NCBI GenBank assembly: GCA_907163375.1
Contig: CAJQUW010015580.1
Location: 62,001-126,000, forward strand
Reading direction: 5' to 3'
From: Prostheceraeus crozeri
Lineage: Eukaryota > Platyhelminthes > Polycladida > Euryleptidae
Length of the DNA: 64,000 nt
Shown: in pieces, positions 46,740 to 59,937 of the stretch
How positions within the stretch are numbered: position 1 is the stretch's first letter
How the letters are laid out: each line of letters opens with the position of its first letter
Program-made: the position numbers and the translations under genes
Notes under the pieces: generated by a model
What the model saw: the letters and a program-made list of their open reading frames with translations, nothing else
Database searches by the model: none
What the model was told of the DNA's origin: nothing

Positions 46740-48870
46740 GTAAATTGATATGGGGGGGAATTTGATTGAAACTTTTTTTAAATTTTAAAATATTAAAGAA
46801 ACAGAATTCGGCACGAGTACTTCATTTTTTTGATAACGTAAGCACTCAATTGTATCTTTAAATAAATCCTCCAGTTTGTCCCATAACTCTTTTAGTGTTT
46901 TTTAGCTGATAGATAAGAGGCTTGCTTTCCCTTAGTTGTCAATTGTTCCAAATGAATTTTGTTACTTTTGATTTCCCCCTCCTCCAATTCCTAAATACTT
47001 ATATTTGTCAACTATGACTATGGATGTCAATTTTTCACATAGAACGTTGTCAATTCTGTTTATTTTAGTAGGATATATTGTGAAGATTTGATCTTATCAT
47101 AATTATAATTAAGCCATTATGATTAACAATATTTGTTTTGTAAATTATTTAAATTGACTTTTTCAGCATGCTTTGCTTTCGCTCATGGAAGACAATATGT
47201 ATCCCGCATCATTTATGACTGATGACATTCAAATATCAAATAGTCTTATGGATCAAATCGTGTCTTTGTGCATCATTTAGATATCAATATAATTCTTTTA
47301 TGTAAATATTGATGATAGGTTGGTTGATAGAACATATCCCTGTGGAATACCATTTTCAAGTTTAAAGGATTGTGTTGTAAAAATTTTGTGTAAATTTTGT
47401 ATTCTTTTATTTTGAATGTGCTTAAAATCAAATGATTCTTTAATTTCTTTCGGGTTTCAAACTTTTCTTCATCAGTCAATCTTCTTTTCGGAATGGAATC
47501 AAAAGCTTCGACAAATAATTCAACATAGAAATAATGGTGTGTTATATATTCTTATAAATTAATCAGCACGTTATGAAATGCGGAACTTCTTATCAATGCG
47601 GAACTTCCCTTCTTAAACCTAACGTTTTCTTATTAATAACAAACTTTCATTTTAAATTTATGATGTCGTTGATTTTTATATCTATATTTCCATTTATATG
47701 AAGGATGATGGCAGATATATATATATCGTTTGATCTTTCTTCTATTTCCTTGTTTTAAATATTTTTGTAATCCAAACTTCTTCTCCAAGGAAATTTTTCA
47801 GATCTTTCAGTACATAGCGTATAACAATTTTCACGAGTATTTATTGTCTCGTCTTCGCATATCTTTTAATGCTTCATAAGGTTATTCTGTCAGGGCCACT
47901 TGTTTTTCTGTGATCTTGGTATTTCATTAGTGCATTTACAATTTTGTTTTTGTAATTCTATTATTCAGATTATCATGCTTTTAATTTTGGTGCAAATTTT
48001 TGGTAAACTGTGTAAAGACAAAATGTACTAACAGTTATTTACAATAACTTTACATATGTAGAATAAAAAAATCTGAAGCCTTTTAATTAGTTTTTTTAAC
48101 AATTTTTTTTAACAATTTTTAATTTTCATTTATCAGTTGCCATTTTCTCTCAATACATTCTTTTTTCTTGCATTTTTTTAATGTTTTAATTTCTTTTATC
48201 TGTTCCAATCTTTCTTCCGCTTTCTTCTTTTTATTTCCATTTCTTTTACTTTCCATTTTTCTACATAAATTTTTCTGCTGTTGGGAATTTTTATACATTT
48301 TCTATTCTTCTATTTATCATTCCTAAATTTCCGTTTCTTCTTTTGAAAGAACAATTTTTATGTTGGCTTTTTTGACCATTGCTTTTTTCAATCGAATTAT
48401 TGTTGCCGAAAGATCGTTAGATATTTTCAACCGAAAGATTTAACCTCAAAAATTTTCAATAAACTTTTTTTACATTGCTCATAAACTTTTTATGGTTTTC
48501 ATTTATTTTTCATATCGCTTTTTGGTTTTTGAGTTTGACCTATTTGGTATTTTGGCTATTTTGATCATTCAGATATTTTTTGTTTCTCAAATCTTTGATC
48601 ATTGGAGATTTTTAATTCTATTATCATTGGAGAGTGATCGTATATGAACGGCTTCCATTATTTGAAAGGAATTAAGATTTTTTCCCTTTGATTCCGATAT
48701 ATCTAAAGTCAATTACTGTTTGACGTATTGTATTTTTTGATATTAGTAATGATCGGGCCACTTAATTTTCTGAATTCCAAGCATAGACTACTTCAAAACT
48801 CTGTAGTTTTGGCATTTTAGATAATTAATTTTATCTGTATCAAACTTTACTTTCTTCCTTTGAGAGACAG
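46740..48870 (-). pseudogene. badly decayed A-rich LINE reverse transcriptase
   Basis: The + strand is conspicuously T-rich here. Read on the - strand, scattered RT blocks appear in plausible order: a PYEALKDMRRRDN stretch (about 47880), FVEAFDSIPKRRL (about 47490-47513, the RT motif A region), FKLENGIPQG then VLST (about 47335-47360, motif B), and VDKYKYLGI (about 46985-47010). A degraded INDAGYI may be what is left of the FADD box. Upstream sequence to about 48870 may be endonuclease but is too degraded to prove. Dozens of stops and frameshifts are present. The clade is not determinable; GIPQG and YKYLG suggest a Jockey/L1-like type. Confidence 0.5.
46804..46817. other. match to a cDNA-library EcoRI adaptor sequence
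   Basis: The 14 bases GAATTCGGCACGAG are identical to the EcoRI adaptor junction familiar from older cDNA libraries. It lies within the decayed LINE. By chance a given 14-mer is expected far less than once in 64 kb, so contamination should be considered, although coincidence remains possible. Confidence 0.5.
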
Positions 48871-49113
48871 AGACAAATTCATGTATGATTGAAAAACATA
48901 TGCGCTGGACCAACCATACATTTGAAACACCATGCACGCAAAAATACGATTGAATGGAGTCAATCTACATGCATCTATCGGCAGAAGTCACTTGAGCCTC
49001 TATTTTTTCTAAGAAACATTTTTACCCAGATCCGTTCAGATACTGTTGGTGCTACGTATTATAAATTTAAAAACAATACTATGAAGCGAAAGCAAGGGAG
49101 GCATCTGCATATA

Positions 49114-49115
<2 letters not shown>

Positions 49116-49190
<75 letters not shown>
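49116..49190. repeat. (AT)n microsatellite
   Basis: An uninterrupted AT dinucleotide run of about 75 bases. It produces the artificial IYIY frames on both strands around it (48889-49197 and 49059-49244). Confidence 0.98.
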
Positions 49191-49193
<3 letters not shown>

Positions 49194-51498
49194 CTGAGGC
49201 GGGTGGAAGACTAAATTGCTATGTTTTTGCCTGCGTGAGCGCAATATTTAGTCCTCGCTAGGACTAGGTTAAATACGTGTGTATGTATTGTAAAATTTAT
49301 TTCTGATGCATTCATATATAATTCAATGATTAACTAATAGGCTAGGCCAGAGCTCGTTTTATAGGCTCAAGACGGCCCAGAATTGCTATACTAGCAATAA
49401 ATAGGATAAGCCGTATTATGTGCATGCATTTATAGCTGATTTTTGTCCATCTAATTTTTGTATCTGTGTACTTGAAGAGAGCTAGATTTTAGTCATAAGC
49501 TAAAAGAGTGGTCTGAAGTATATAAGCCTTGGTAGCATATAACCATACGACAGGCATGTTCTCTTCTTTTAAAAATCTTAAAAATCTATTCGATTCGAAT
49601 TATTTCAAATTATCAGAGCATGCATAACAACAACGCGCGCAGTGTGCACTATCGATTTATCTTAAGTTGCCGATAACAGCAATCTTGCGACTCCTTTATC
49701 TTTTGTATGTTGTTAACACGAGAGAGATGCTTGAATTCCAGAATTTGAGATTACACATTGCGTCATATAAGTTTTATTAAACAATTATTTGTTAATTAAT
49801 ATGAAGCAAAAATATTTATAAATGTTGCTATCACTGCTCTTTAGATGTAAAATCATTTTGAAAAAGATAACTTTCAGCAAATCGTCTCACAACAGGAATC
49901 TTCAGTTGCTGAATTTATCAGTAAACTGATTCTTCTTACCAGCATTAATTAAAATCGGTGCCTAAATGATCGACCGAGATAACCATGAACCGCTGTTGTC
50001 CATTCTAGTCCCGCTAACTGAAGGATTTTTATGGTTGCTACATCAAACTGCAAATATGCCAAATCTTTGAAATATTTAATAATTGAATTTCAAATATTGA
50101 TTTATCAATCATTTCGTAAACTTATTCATTGGTTCATACTTGCTCAATTCAAGATTAGCCTTGAAGTGAACATATCTTCGTGCAACCAGTTTTGAGCGAA
50201 TAATCATGATATCCGATGAAGTCCCGTGGACAATTGCCTCAATATTAACCTGACCATGACTTCTAGTAAGATAACCTATTCCCCAGTAAGTTGAGAGAGA
50301 ATGTTTAATAATTGCTATCACAATAGGTGCTGAAAATGCAGCTTATTCTCCGTTCGAAAGGTCAACTTTGATTTACTTATTTCGACAGTCTATTTAATTG
50401 CTTTGGATCACTTGCATTATGGACGAAGCCGGCTCGTCGACATTTAGAGCACGACAGACTAAGAATCGTGGATTGTGAATAGGAACAAAGGATAAAAATT
50501 CAAATAAATTAGTCAATTATCTTACATTTAATTTACTTTGTAAGTTTCCATATCTTCAATTGACGGGGTTTTCATTAGTTTGATCGTTTAAAGCAGATAG
50601 GGAATGTACATAGATATTTAAAATGCATCTGAAAGCCGTGTTTGAATGATGGAATGTCTGTCTTATTTATGGAGATTCTGTAACGATGTAAAATATTTCC
50701 TGTGTCTTCTGTCAAGAATTTGATGTATTCTCTCATTTACATCAGTGCTAAAGTTCATTGGAGGATTCAGTTGAACAAATTTCACCTTTATGTTTGCCGC
50801 TAGTTAGAATCACTGTCTATCCGTAATCAATCTATCCGTGATCGAGTTACATTATGATTATTTATGGATGATATCCAGATTTAATCACCTTTGGAGGAAT
50901 ATAAAATTGAATCATCGTTTAGCCGCCCTGCGACTGAGTAGAGATAACATCCCGACGAATTTGCTTCACGTGCATGTTTTTCACATGTATTTCTTTCAAT
51001 TGATTCATTTTCTTCCTCCTCGATTTTCATCCATCTGCTTTTTAAAAAGCACCTGTTTACTGTATTCATTACTAAATTCTTCATTATCAGAATTCAGTTG
51101 AAATAAGTTGAAGTCATAGAAATACGGATTGACAAAATTTTATGCAATAACGCCACCGCAGAAGAAGATAGTTGAAGTGGCTTTGTATTAGTAAATGCTG
51201 TTGTCGGAGATTTTGGCTCAAGTCGGGCTGGTGTCATGTTTGAAACATGACATTGAAAGGAAGTCGTTGAGGCAGTGATAGTTTTTGTTGATAAATAAAT
51301 TTTGATTAACTCCCCGATAAACAACAAAGAAATCACGCAAATAATGACAATGGGAAATTAATGCTATATTTATTACTCTGCTGTTGCTGAAAATACATTG
51401 CTGTCATTTTACGTGTATTTTATTCGAAATTACTCCTGTGCGGCATAAAAATTTGACTAAATTTTAATGCAGTATGAATTTCTAATCATCCAACAGAA
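49191..51498. other. no recognisable gene
   Basis: No assigned frames. A small TAGTCCT/AGGACTA hairpin lies at about 49238-49255. Otherwise AT-rich. Confidence 0.35.
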
Positions 51499-51631
51499 AT
51501 TAACAAATAAGGTCGCATTTTGAAGTCAACAAACTTCTCTGTTATCACAATCAATGTTGTAATCACTGCATTACTGATTGTGGTAATAGAGCTGTGTAAA
51601 GAGCTTCAAAATGAGACCTTATTTGTTAATT
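51499..51631. repeat. 133-bp hairpin element
   Basis: The arms begin ATTAACAAATAAGGTC on the left and its inverse on the right, continue with CATTTTGAAG and a CTCT.TTA.CACAATCA block, and close around a roughly 20-base centre. This is a typical small foldback or MITE hairpin without a clear target duplication. Confidence 0.7.
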
Positions 51632-53824
51632 GGGGTTGGATAATTAGAAAGCCCTGCGATATGCATTATTTTGACATTTTGGGTACTTTTAGAAACTTCT
51701 CAATGAGGAGCGACCCCACTCCTATTCCGCCACAGCTCACTGTAGCGAAATAAAAGTTCTCGAAATATCTCCTGGTGAAGTGGAGCACCAGCTACCGAAT
51801 ACAGCCATGAGTCAAACATGACTGCATCCTCATGGTGCACGTGAGCTTATCCTACATGTCGCTATCAACTTAGGACCGAGTTGATAAGCCACTGGCATGC
51901 GGGCTGGGCAACAGTGGTAGTGTGCACTTCAACATTTTGGGGAGCAGCTTTCTTCGGCTTGCATCGGATTTGCCTCAGGCTTTTCTTGTCGGTTAAGTAT
52001 TAATGTGGGCTTTATGGCCCCAACCTATGATCTCCTAAACCATTAATTAATATGGCATAACGTGATGGGTCTATCTATTTTGGGTATGCTCCATCCGATG
52101 GTGGTATCAGTTTTTCATTCCAAGTTGATCTTGTTACTACTATGAATGGCATTTTAAAATTCAAACAATCATTTTATTAAAAATTTTGTAATTGTATCTA
52201 AAATAGTTGACAGTATTTTATGAAAATTACAATAGAACCTGATTAAAACATGCTGTGTCCGGTGATGTTGTCGATTTTGCATTTCAAGCGGTTGATATTG
52301 CTATAAAAAGCATTTTAAAATTCAAAAAACAATTTTTTAAATATTTCGTATTTTTTCTATCTAAAATAGTCTGTATAAATATAGTCTAAGAAATTATTTA
52401 TATGAATCACATCAGCCAGATCTACAACTCCATGTATCAATAATTATATTACTATATAATATATACTATAGCTTGTGTAATTCGCTCAGTTATTGAATTA
52501 TGAACATGCATTTGCAAGTAGCATGTATAGGACATACGTAGTGTTAGTCATCATAGCAATGTAAAAAGCATCTGAGAATCAATTAACATAATAACTCGAC
52601 CATTTTTCCATAACGGACAAACTACAGAAGTTGCAAATCACCCTAAAACTCAAAATTCTTATCAGTAATGGTGAAAATCCAAAATTTCAAAAAATGAGGT
52701 CGTAAATTTTTTCATGTGGCTCCTGTGGCTAAAATATTTGGTCTACAAAAAACAGCTAAAGTCACTGAAGGAGACCTTGAAATAATTATTCGCTCCGGCG
52801 TGAGATAAAAAAGGGTTAAATTACTTTACAAATATTACTCATAGCAGGATTACCAGCCGTCCTTTTTTTCTAAGTCCGTTCTCTTTAGTAGAACATTCAT
52901 TTTACGGAGACTTTTAAATTGCTCACCGAATGTAATTTTTGCAAACATTATCCTTTGTCTGTATGCATTTATTTAATGCTCCTGATGATAAGTCAATGCT
53001 TGTGTTTTTATCCGGCTATTACTGTATCTAAATTTGATTTATGGCAGCTTGTCGTACATTCCCTAGACAAAACCGATTGATCATGTATTTGAATGACTGT
53101 GAAGAGAGGTTTAATAAGGAATCGAGAACATGAAAATGTATCTCGTAGAGAAGAAGCATCTTGATGCATTGACATTCACGAAAAACATTCATCGGAAGAT
53201 CAGGATTGCATTCCGATGTCTGTTCTCATTCTCAAGTAGTGACCACTTGCAATTTTATTTGACAGTGCGGTTCATACATAAGTTTAAGAATTACATCAAA
53301 TTGCAACAATTCTTAGATTTGCACAATGAATTTCATTAATCAGTCTTCGAGATTTCGCGGTTTGTGAAGACACTTCACAGAGAGCAAAAGCGGCAATACT
53401 TCCTGGATAAAGCAACTGTCAATCGTCATCATGATTCCATCAATGATTTGATACTAAAGCCTGGAAAAGGTGTTTTTCAATTTTCCCTTCATGAAAATGT
53501 ACTGTAGATTGTTTGGTAAAATTTTGTAGTGAAACTTTTCTCCGTCGGGTTTCTTCAAAAAATATATTATAATGATTTCATCTGAAACTTCCGTTGCTTT
53601 ATACATACAAAGTTCATCGAGACAGACCTTGATTTGCAACGAGAATATCGAAGTGTTTATGCAATCTTTCCTCAGAAATTTTGAAATCAAATGCATGACT
53701 AAAGGAAGTCAGATAAAACGATGATGCACAAACAAAGTATTTATAATAAGCTGACTTGATTTGTTATTGTAGCAATCGGAATCAATTTTGCAAATGTCGG
53801 ATCGTCCACACTAACGATAAAGTA
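51632..53824. other. no recognisable gene
   Basis: Short unassigned frames only. The segment at about 52140-52360 contains two related blocks (GGCATTTTAAAATTCAAAC... and AGCATTTTAAAATTCAAAA...), a weak direct repeat of about 200-bp spacing. Confidence 0.35.
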
Positions 53825-54068
53825 CCGTAAAACGGGGTAACTTGAAACACGCGGGGTAACTTGAAACACTTCGATTAATCAACAGATATCGATTATATTC
53901 AGAGGTGTATTGCACTAAGATTGTATTAGAACGTTCACCTGATAACATACGGACGCACGCGCGCTCACGCGGTCTCTCTCTCTCTGTCTTGAGTGACGCT
54001 CAACCACAGTTACCGGTAGTTCAGTCATCGATCGCACCGCACCGTTGTGAGACGACATTTTGGTTATC

Positions 54069-54467
54069 ATGCCCCGTGAATACGTGAGAGGCAACAACAA
54101 GAGACCCTATCAAACGTACGACGCGAATGATTTAGAGGCTGCTTTGAAAGAAGTGGGTGAAGGTACATCTCTCAGAGAAGCAAGTGCAAAATATGGCATC
54201 AGTCTCGCGACACTGAGTCGCAAATCACGTGGTTTGCATGACAAGAAACATGGTGTTCCTCCTGTTCTCACCGATGCCGAGGAAGAGACTATAGCGAGTA
54301 CAGTGCAGCAGGTGACCGCATGGGGTTATGGGTTTTCCAAGAGTGACTTTCGCCTTCTCATCAAGTTTTACTTGGATTCGAATCATTGCAGTGTCTCCCG
54401 TTTCAAGAACAACTTACCTGGAATCGATGGAATTATGGCAGAAGATGAAGCTCAAAAATGTTGCTAG
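54069..54467 (+). CDS. pogo transposase DNA-binding region (psq plus CENPB-like)
   Basis: From the ATG: MPREYVRGNNKRPYQTYD, then a pipsqueak-type helix-turn-helix (DLEAALKEVGEGTSLREASA, KYGISLATLSRKSRG), then HDKKHGVPPVLTDAEEETIA and the start of a CENPB-type second DNA-binding domain (AWGYGFSKSDFRLLIKFYLD and SRFKNNLPG). The usual text after FKNNLPG is absent, because the sequence jumps to the end of the transposase. The product would be a 132-residue DNA-binding protein with no DDE domain. Such truncated products can bind the element ends; whether this one is made is unknown. Confidence 0.7.
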   Translation: MPREYVRGNNKRPYQTYDANDLEAALKEVGEGTSLREASAKYGISLATLSRKSRGLHDKKHGVPPVLTDAEEETIASTVQQVTAWGYGFSKSDFRLLIKFYLDSNHCSVSRFKNNLPGIDGIMAEDEAQKCC

Positions 54468-54971
54468 CAACTTGATCTCCGGTTTCCGCTGCACGGGCCT
54501 CCGTCATTTGAACGCAGCCGAGCCATTCATTGAAGCGTCTTCCCGGAGGAGCAGATTTGACAAGAGGTGAGATTGGGAGGAAGTTGGACAATGTTCTCGT
54601 CGATTTTCTGAAGAAGAACAGAGGTCAAAGAGACAACCAAGAAAAGAAGAAAAGGGGGCCGAAGATTCTCCCCGGCCTAGATTTGGCCTCTGAGACTGAA
54701 GTTGCTGGACCTTCAGGGTTGTGCGCATCTGCTGGACCATCCCAATCTACTGGCATTCGAGGAAGATGCCGAACTGTAGTGAGTGAGGACGATGAATCCG
54801 ACGAGGACAGCGACGAAGAAAATTACTGCTTCTCCTGCCATTGTGATTATGAGACCTATACCGGGCCTTATTGGCTGCAGTGTACTCGGTGCCAAAATTT
54901 GGATATGTGGCAAGTGTAACAAGAGGTCAAGAGATATTCATTTTCAATGTGAAGAGTGCCGTAAGTGATTT
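54430..54971 (+). pseudogene. pogo transposase C-terminus with PHD-like zinc finger
   Basis: In the next frame, KMKLKNVASNLISGFRCTGL and RHLNAAEP match the segment after the last catalytic residue of pogo transposases (usually a GFRxTGIYPLN block). The frame 54530-54919 adds a KKRGPK basic stretch, an acidic run (EDDESDEDSDEEN) and a cysteine-rich finger, CFSCHCDYETYTGPYWLQCT then RC. Its second half (WICGKCNKRS...FQCEECRK) lies one frame over, ending about 54971. Such PHD-like tails are known on some pogo/Tigger relatives. Frameshifts make it non-functional as it stands. Confidence 0.65.
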
Positions 54972-55258
54972 TTCAAGTTAACCTTACTCTTTCCATGTGT
55001 TTTCATTCCATAATCAGTGTTATTTCATTGAAGAATAGTAGTGTTTCAAGTTACCCCCTATTATCAAAAAATACATCTTTTGTTTAAACTCAGCCTACGT
55101 TTTCATTTGCAAATGTTTTTAAATGGTGAATAGTCTATTTTGTTGATATTGCATAACATTCGGTTCATGAGTAGTCTCTAGATTCTGGGTGAATAACTTC
55201 TAATATTTTTTTCAACAAATACTAAAATAACTGTTTCAAGTTACCCCGTTTTACGGTA

Positions 55259-57793
55259 CTTGTTATTGTAGGAAGCGAATTTGAGAGAACTCTGAAGTTA
55301 CCGATCCATCATACATTGCTGATCCATTAAACCATTAATTTTGCAAAAGTTGGTAATCAAGGCTTTCATAGTTGTTACCTCTATGAAACTGTGTACATGT
55401 TGTATGAGGTAGGTGGATAATGACCGTGTGATTCAATAGCAAATCCTAATTCATTGTGACATCGTACAACGCATTCAAATGATACTTGGCTCGAAAACAT
55501 CGGAGGTCTTCTTCTATGACGATCACTAGCTATGAAATTCATACAGAAAATTCGTGTTCCCTAGGTGTATGGCGCAAAGGCTAAAGTTGAGTGCTGCTTT
55601 GTGCATCAGAATATGCGGGCGAGACTTTGAATTTTGGCAAAATTTTGTAATTCATCTCTGCGAATCCAAATCTTGTAAAAGCAAACAATCTCTAATCTAC
55701 AAATCTGTTTCACAATTGCGTCCATGCTGGTCATAAAACATTTGTTTACTATCGAAAAACTAATTTGCTCTTCCAGTAATAACTCAAGCAATCACAGGGT
55801 GAAATTGTATGATAACTCTGTTGCGACTATTGTCCTTAAATGGTGAAGTCGCAGAAGGTACGGGTCATATTACACAGGAAGATCAGGGCAACAAGGACAG
55901 ACGTTCAAGGCATTCACGTGAGAGATTCTAACAGACCTGGTATTGTTGTAGCATTGATTAAACGGAAGTTTGCGGAAGTTTCAATGACACCGATAATAAA
56001 TAATTTTCAATGTGAATATAAACTTCCTAATTGTGTGTATCTTGAATGAGAAGCTAGTGCCTGAACTTGATAACAAAGTATTTATCACTCCTTCCATCAT
56101 GTGCTACACTTGAATATTTCATTTACAAGCGTCCTTCATTTATAACTTAACACTCATTACTGGATTACATTGTATTGCATTTTTTAAATCATTACTGTGC
56201 TAGCTGCAAGTCAAGCTTTTCTCACATTTAAGGGGGAAGAAACAGATTTGGTAATTGAATGAAGAGAAGCCCCTTTGATAGAGTTGTCATTCACATCAAG
56301 TTGCCATCTGAAATCGCCGAATTCAGTTGCGTATTATAAAAAGACTTCTAACAACTGAAATTGTCACGTGAAATTTCAAAACTTGAACACTACCATCCCA
56401 TTAATTTCAGGAGTAAAGCTTAAAATACAATGATTTCTTTCTTTATTAGTTTTTTAATTCATCTATAACATCGCTTCTTTTCAATTGGCGAGTGCAATAT
56501 CGATAGCATGCTTCAGGATAATATAAGTTTTATTGCTATCCTTATCATGCTATATCCAATCTGCCTTTGGCAATACATCCTGTGACAGAATATTGTGACT
56601 GAATCTCTAACTTAGATACCTCGACTATGAATGCCTACATGCGCATTGAACTCGGAGCATGCTAATGTGCGTATGTGCATAAGTTTCCAATTTCACAAGC
56701 TTTATTCACACAGATAATGGCATGAATTCTAAATGAATTAACTTCGATTGTAAGCTATTATGCCCGTCAAATTTGTATAGTAATATTATTATATTTATCA
56801 ATGAATTTTAAACTGTAAAAAGTTAACATAATAGATCATTTATAAGTATTAGATGTCTATAGGATAGAAGACATATAAATGTCCATATACTATTTATATA
56901 TCTACATTATTAGTTCCGCAAGTGCACTGTGATAATGCTCACCACAGTTTGGACGACAACCCATACCCCTTCAAGCAACTGTACATAATTCAGATAATAT
57001 AGGCATATTATCTGTGTAGTGTTCACAGCATCTGCGGTAGGGGGGAGGAACCCACTAAATTGAAATGATTTAATTCACAGAAAGAGATATATAAAGAGTT
57101 GCATTTTGAAATTTAAAAGGCACAGGAAAAATGATTGAATCGCAAACTGGTAATTCGAAACATCATTCATACAGTCACACTCATTTTCACTGTTTCAATA
57201 TCTGCTCCTAATTCGCTGAATGGGACACTTGAAATCCAAACTTCGCTTCACAAATGGGTTGCACTATGAAACAGAAAACCTCGAACTCTTTGTGAAGAAA
57301 AGTCATTGCCATGTTAGCAGTCCTTCAAGTCCTCAAGCACGTAGTTTCTCATGGCAAACTCAAATAATGCTCTGAATAAGAGCTAGCCACTTTAGATCCA
57401 TATTCCAAACCATTGTGAAAACTCCCAACTCATTCACTATATCATGAGAGGAAATGGAGAAATTGATATTTTTAAGAATACAAATAAATTTTGTTTTCGA
57501 TTCATTTCAATTCAGTTTATTTGTTTCTGCTCACTATTTGACGTTGTAAAATTTGTCTGAAACATCCTTCAACTGTTCATTTCAGCTGTGAATAGCGGCT
57601 AACATTCAAAATAGAACTAACTGCTGTTGCTGAATAGAAATCGCACGGAAACTGTCCCGAGCATCGTCTACTTGAATAAAAAGGTCGGAAATGAATCTTG
57701 TACATATCAATGCCTAATTTCTTCATGGAAGAAAATTTAATTAGTCAGAACTCCACCAAGGTAGTTGCCAGGACGACGGCATAAGGGATTGTA
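55259..57793. other. no recognisable gene (2.5 kb)
   Basis: Only short unassigned frames. No inverted repeats noted. Confidence 0.35.
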
Positions 57794-58215
57794 CAGTACT
57801 GTTCAAAAGTATGGAAACACTTCTCATTTTTGTCGGAATCGTGGAAAGCGTTGATTATTAGTCATCAAAATATTTAGATACTTCATTACAAACTATGTAA
57901 TCGACAGTTTAGCCTAAGTAACAGTGGATAATGCAAAATAGCATTATGACTCTTATGTTTTCACTATCTTGAAGTCTAGTAATCGGTAAAACTGTCCTTA
58001 TTTTTCTAACGCTACAAAGGTTGAACTGGCATGGATTCAGTAAGTTTCTACAGTCAGCAGCTTAATTTTTGAGTCCGCGCGCACTTCATGACATCGATCA
58101 TTTCTATGTAGAGAGAGTAGCAATACCTGTTCACACTGTTTTCTTTGACCCAGAAATTCTCTATGGGGTTTAGGCCTGAGGAGCCACCAGGCCAACCCTC
58201 AAGAAGTTGCCTGCC
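57794..58215 (-). pseudogene. 3' end of a Tc1-like element
   Basis: The element end CAGTACTGTTCAAAAGTATG follows a TA at 57792-57793. On the - strand the reading gives EGWPGGSSGLNPIENFWVK, which is the Tc1 block WPxxSPDLNPIENLW holding the catalytic Glu, with PD changed to SG. A degraded LTESMP end follows closer to the inverted repeat. The rest of the transposase and the other end are absent. A TAGAAA triplet repeat (58226-58246) abuts the break. Confidence 0.7.
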
Positions 58216-59937
58216 ATCTTCTACTGGAAATAGAAATAGAAATAGATTTTACTCCCCCAATCGTACGAAAAGCAATTTTTTTGTATTTTGAATTGCTATC
58301 TATAACACGACAATGATCGATGAGTGGTTGGATGAAATGGAAGCCACCATTAAAAAGTTCACATACGAAATATTTTGTACTGTGAATTTCATGTGATTCG
58401 ACCGAAGCTATACTGTAGAAGTTAAAGAGTGAGTTAAGCAATTCACTCGACCTTTTTGAAAAAAGGCCTCTCTTCTATCTGATGCTTCATATAATGAACA
58501 AATCATTGACTTTCACTTAAAGTAATTTTTCCAAGGTCGTGCTGTCGTGCTGTGAGCTTCTTAAGTTACAGCGCGTTGTTAGTTTTTTCAATAAAAGAGT
58601 AAATAAATGATTTCCTAACCCGATCGGTTAATTTCACTATTTTCGTTCAAATTTTCAATATGCCTGAATGTTGTACACGTATCATAACGATAACGTTTGT
58701 TGTACAATTCTTACGTGAGACAAAAAATGAGGACACAGGTCAACAAACGATTCCTCCCTTTCAGATCAGTTTATCAATGCAAGGCGGCCACCCAGCTGTT
58801 GTATACAACATCTGCTTGTATCCTGGAATTCTTTACAGAAAGATAGAACATGTCACTTCAAAGTCGGTTATTAGGAACACTAGGACGTCTATCTGTCTAT
58901 TCATGAAGAACAAGGTCACTGACGTTCACTAACAGTACATGTAAGCGACGCTATACAAGGTATTTTTGGTTCGGAAAAATGGAAGATTTAAAGATAACTT
59001 CTCTCACTTTGTCATAATCGAGAAATAAGTGATGAAAACCAATTTGCTATTAAAACGTCGTGAGCTGAAGGGCTTTGTTCCTAGAAATTCAATATTTACG
59101 TGTGGAGAAAGAGTGATAGCCATTGCAATTTCAGCGGAAGTTGACGCTGTGCATGTCAACAGCAAGGATGGTACATTTCCTCTTTACAGCATCCAAATTA
59201 GTCAAATCATGACAAAATTGCAAAACCAATACATTCAAATGTCAGTCAATATAACTACTCCATCGAAGCGCACTTCGGCAATAATGTTGTCGACAATCAT
59301 CACTGTAATAAATCAAATTAAGGCAGAATTGCAATGATTTCTTGTTAATTATTGCGATGTTTGCAGGGTTATTTTCAACTTACATAATTCCACGCCATCT
59401 TGTGCAAGTTATCGGACACTTGAGAAGAAGTTGGATAGAAAATGCACTTTCGGGAAGCAAAAAGTGATAAGCTTCCTCTTGAACACTCTGATGTACTGTT
59501 TAATATAACTAGTTTCAAATGGTTCTCAATGATTTTCAATTGACCAGAACTCTAAAGCTCTCCCTCAAGAAACCCTCGTGATGTAAACGGATTTTTTAAC
59601 TACCAGACTTCTGTGTTTTCATTGTTACTTTTCATTTTCTTGCAATCATCAAAATCACTTTTTTCATGAATATAAGCATTATATGAGCACACGATAAAAT
59701 CAGTCACGAAAAGAGGTTCAGAAATATTAGAGATAAAATTGCTTGGAAAGATCACGAATCGAAGAGCCTAGTTTCAAAAAAATGTGTGATTTTAGAGCGT
59801 TGCTTTAATGTGCATGCTCCATGTGTAGCGCTCCGAAATTTGAGCAGTTTAATTCAGGATTAGCAACTTTACATAGACACTAAAATTCACACATGAAAAT
59901 GGCTTTAAAAATGCAACATGAAGCTGACAGATTTTTA
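58216..59937. other. no recognisable gene
   Basis: Frames at 58660-58932 (90 codons, ATG) and 59029-59337 (102 codons, ATG) are intact but match nothing I know. Confidence 0.35.

Larger units (their letters stand above)
53825..55256 (+). mobile_element. pogo-type element, internally deleted
   Basis: The ends CCGTAAAACGGGGTAACTTG and its inverse are flanked by TA (53823-53824 and 55257-55258). The GGGGTAACTTGAAACA word is repeated just inside each end (53853-53869; 55045-55060). The element is 1,432 bases, shorter than an intact pogo, because the catalytic core is missing. Confidence 0.9.

Noticed and set aside
48889..49244. Frames with long Ile-Tyr repeats
   Set aside because: Produced by the (AT)n microsatellite.
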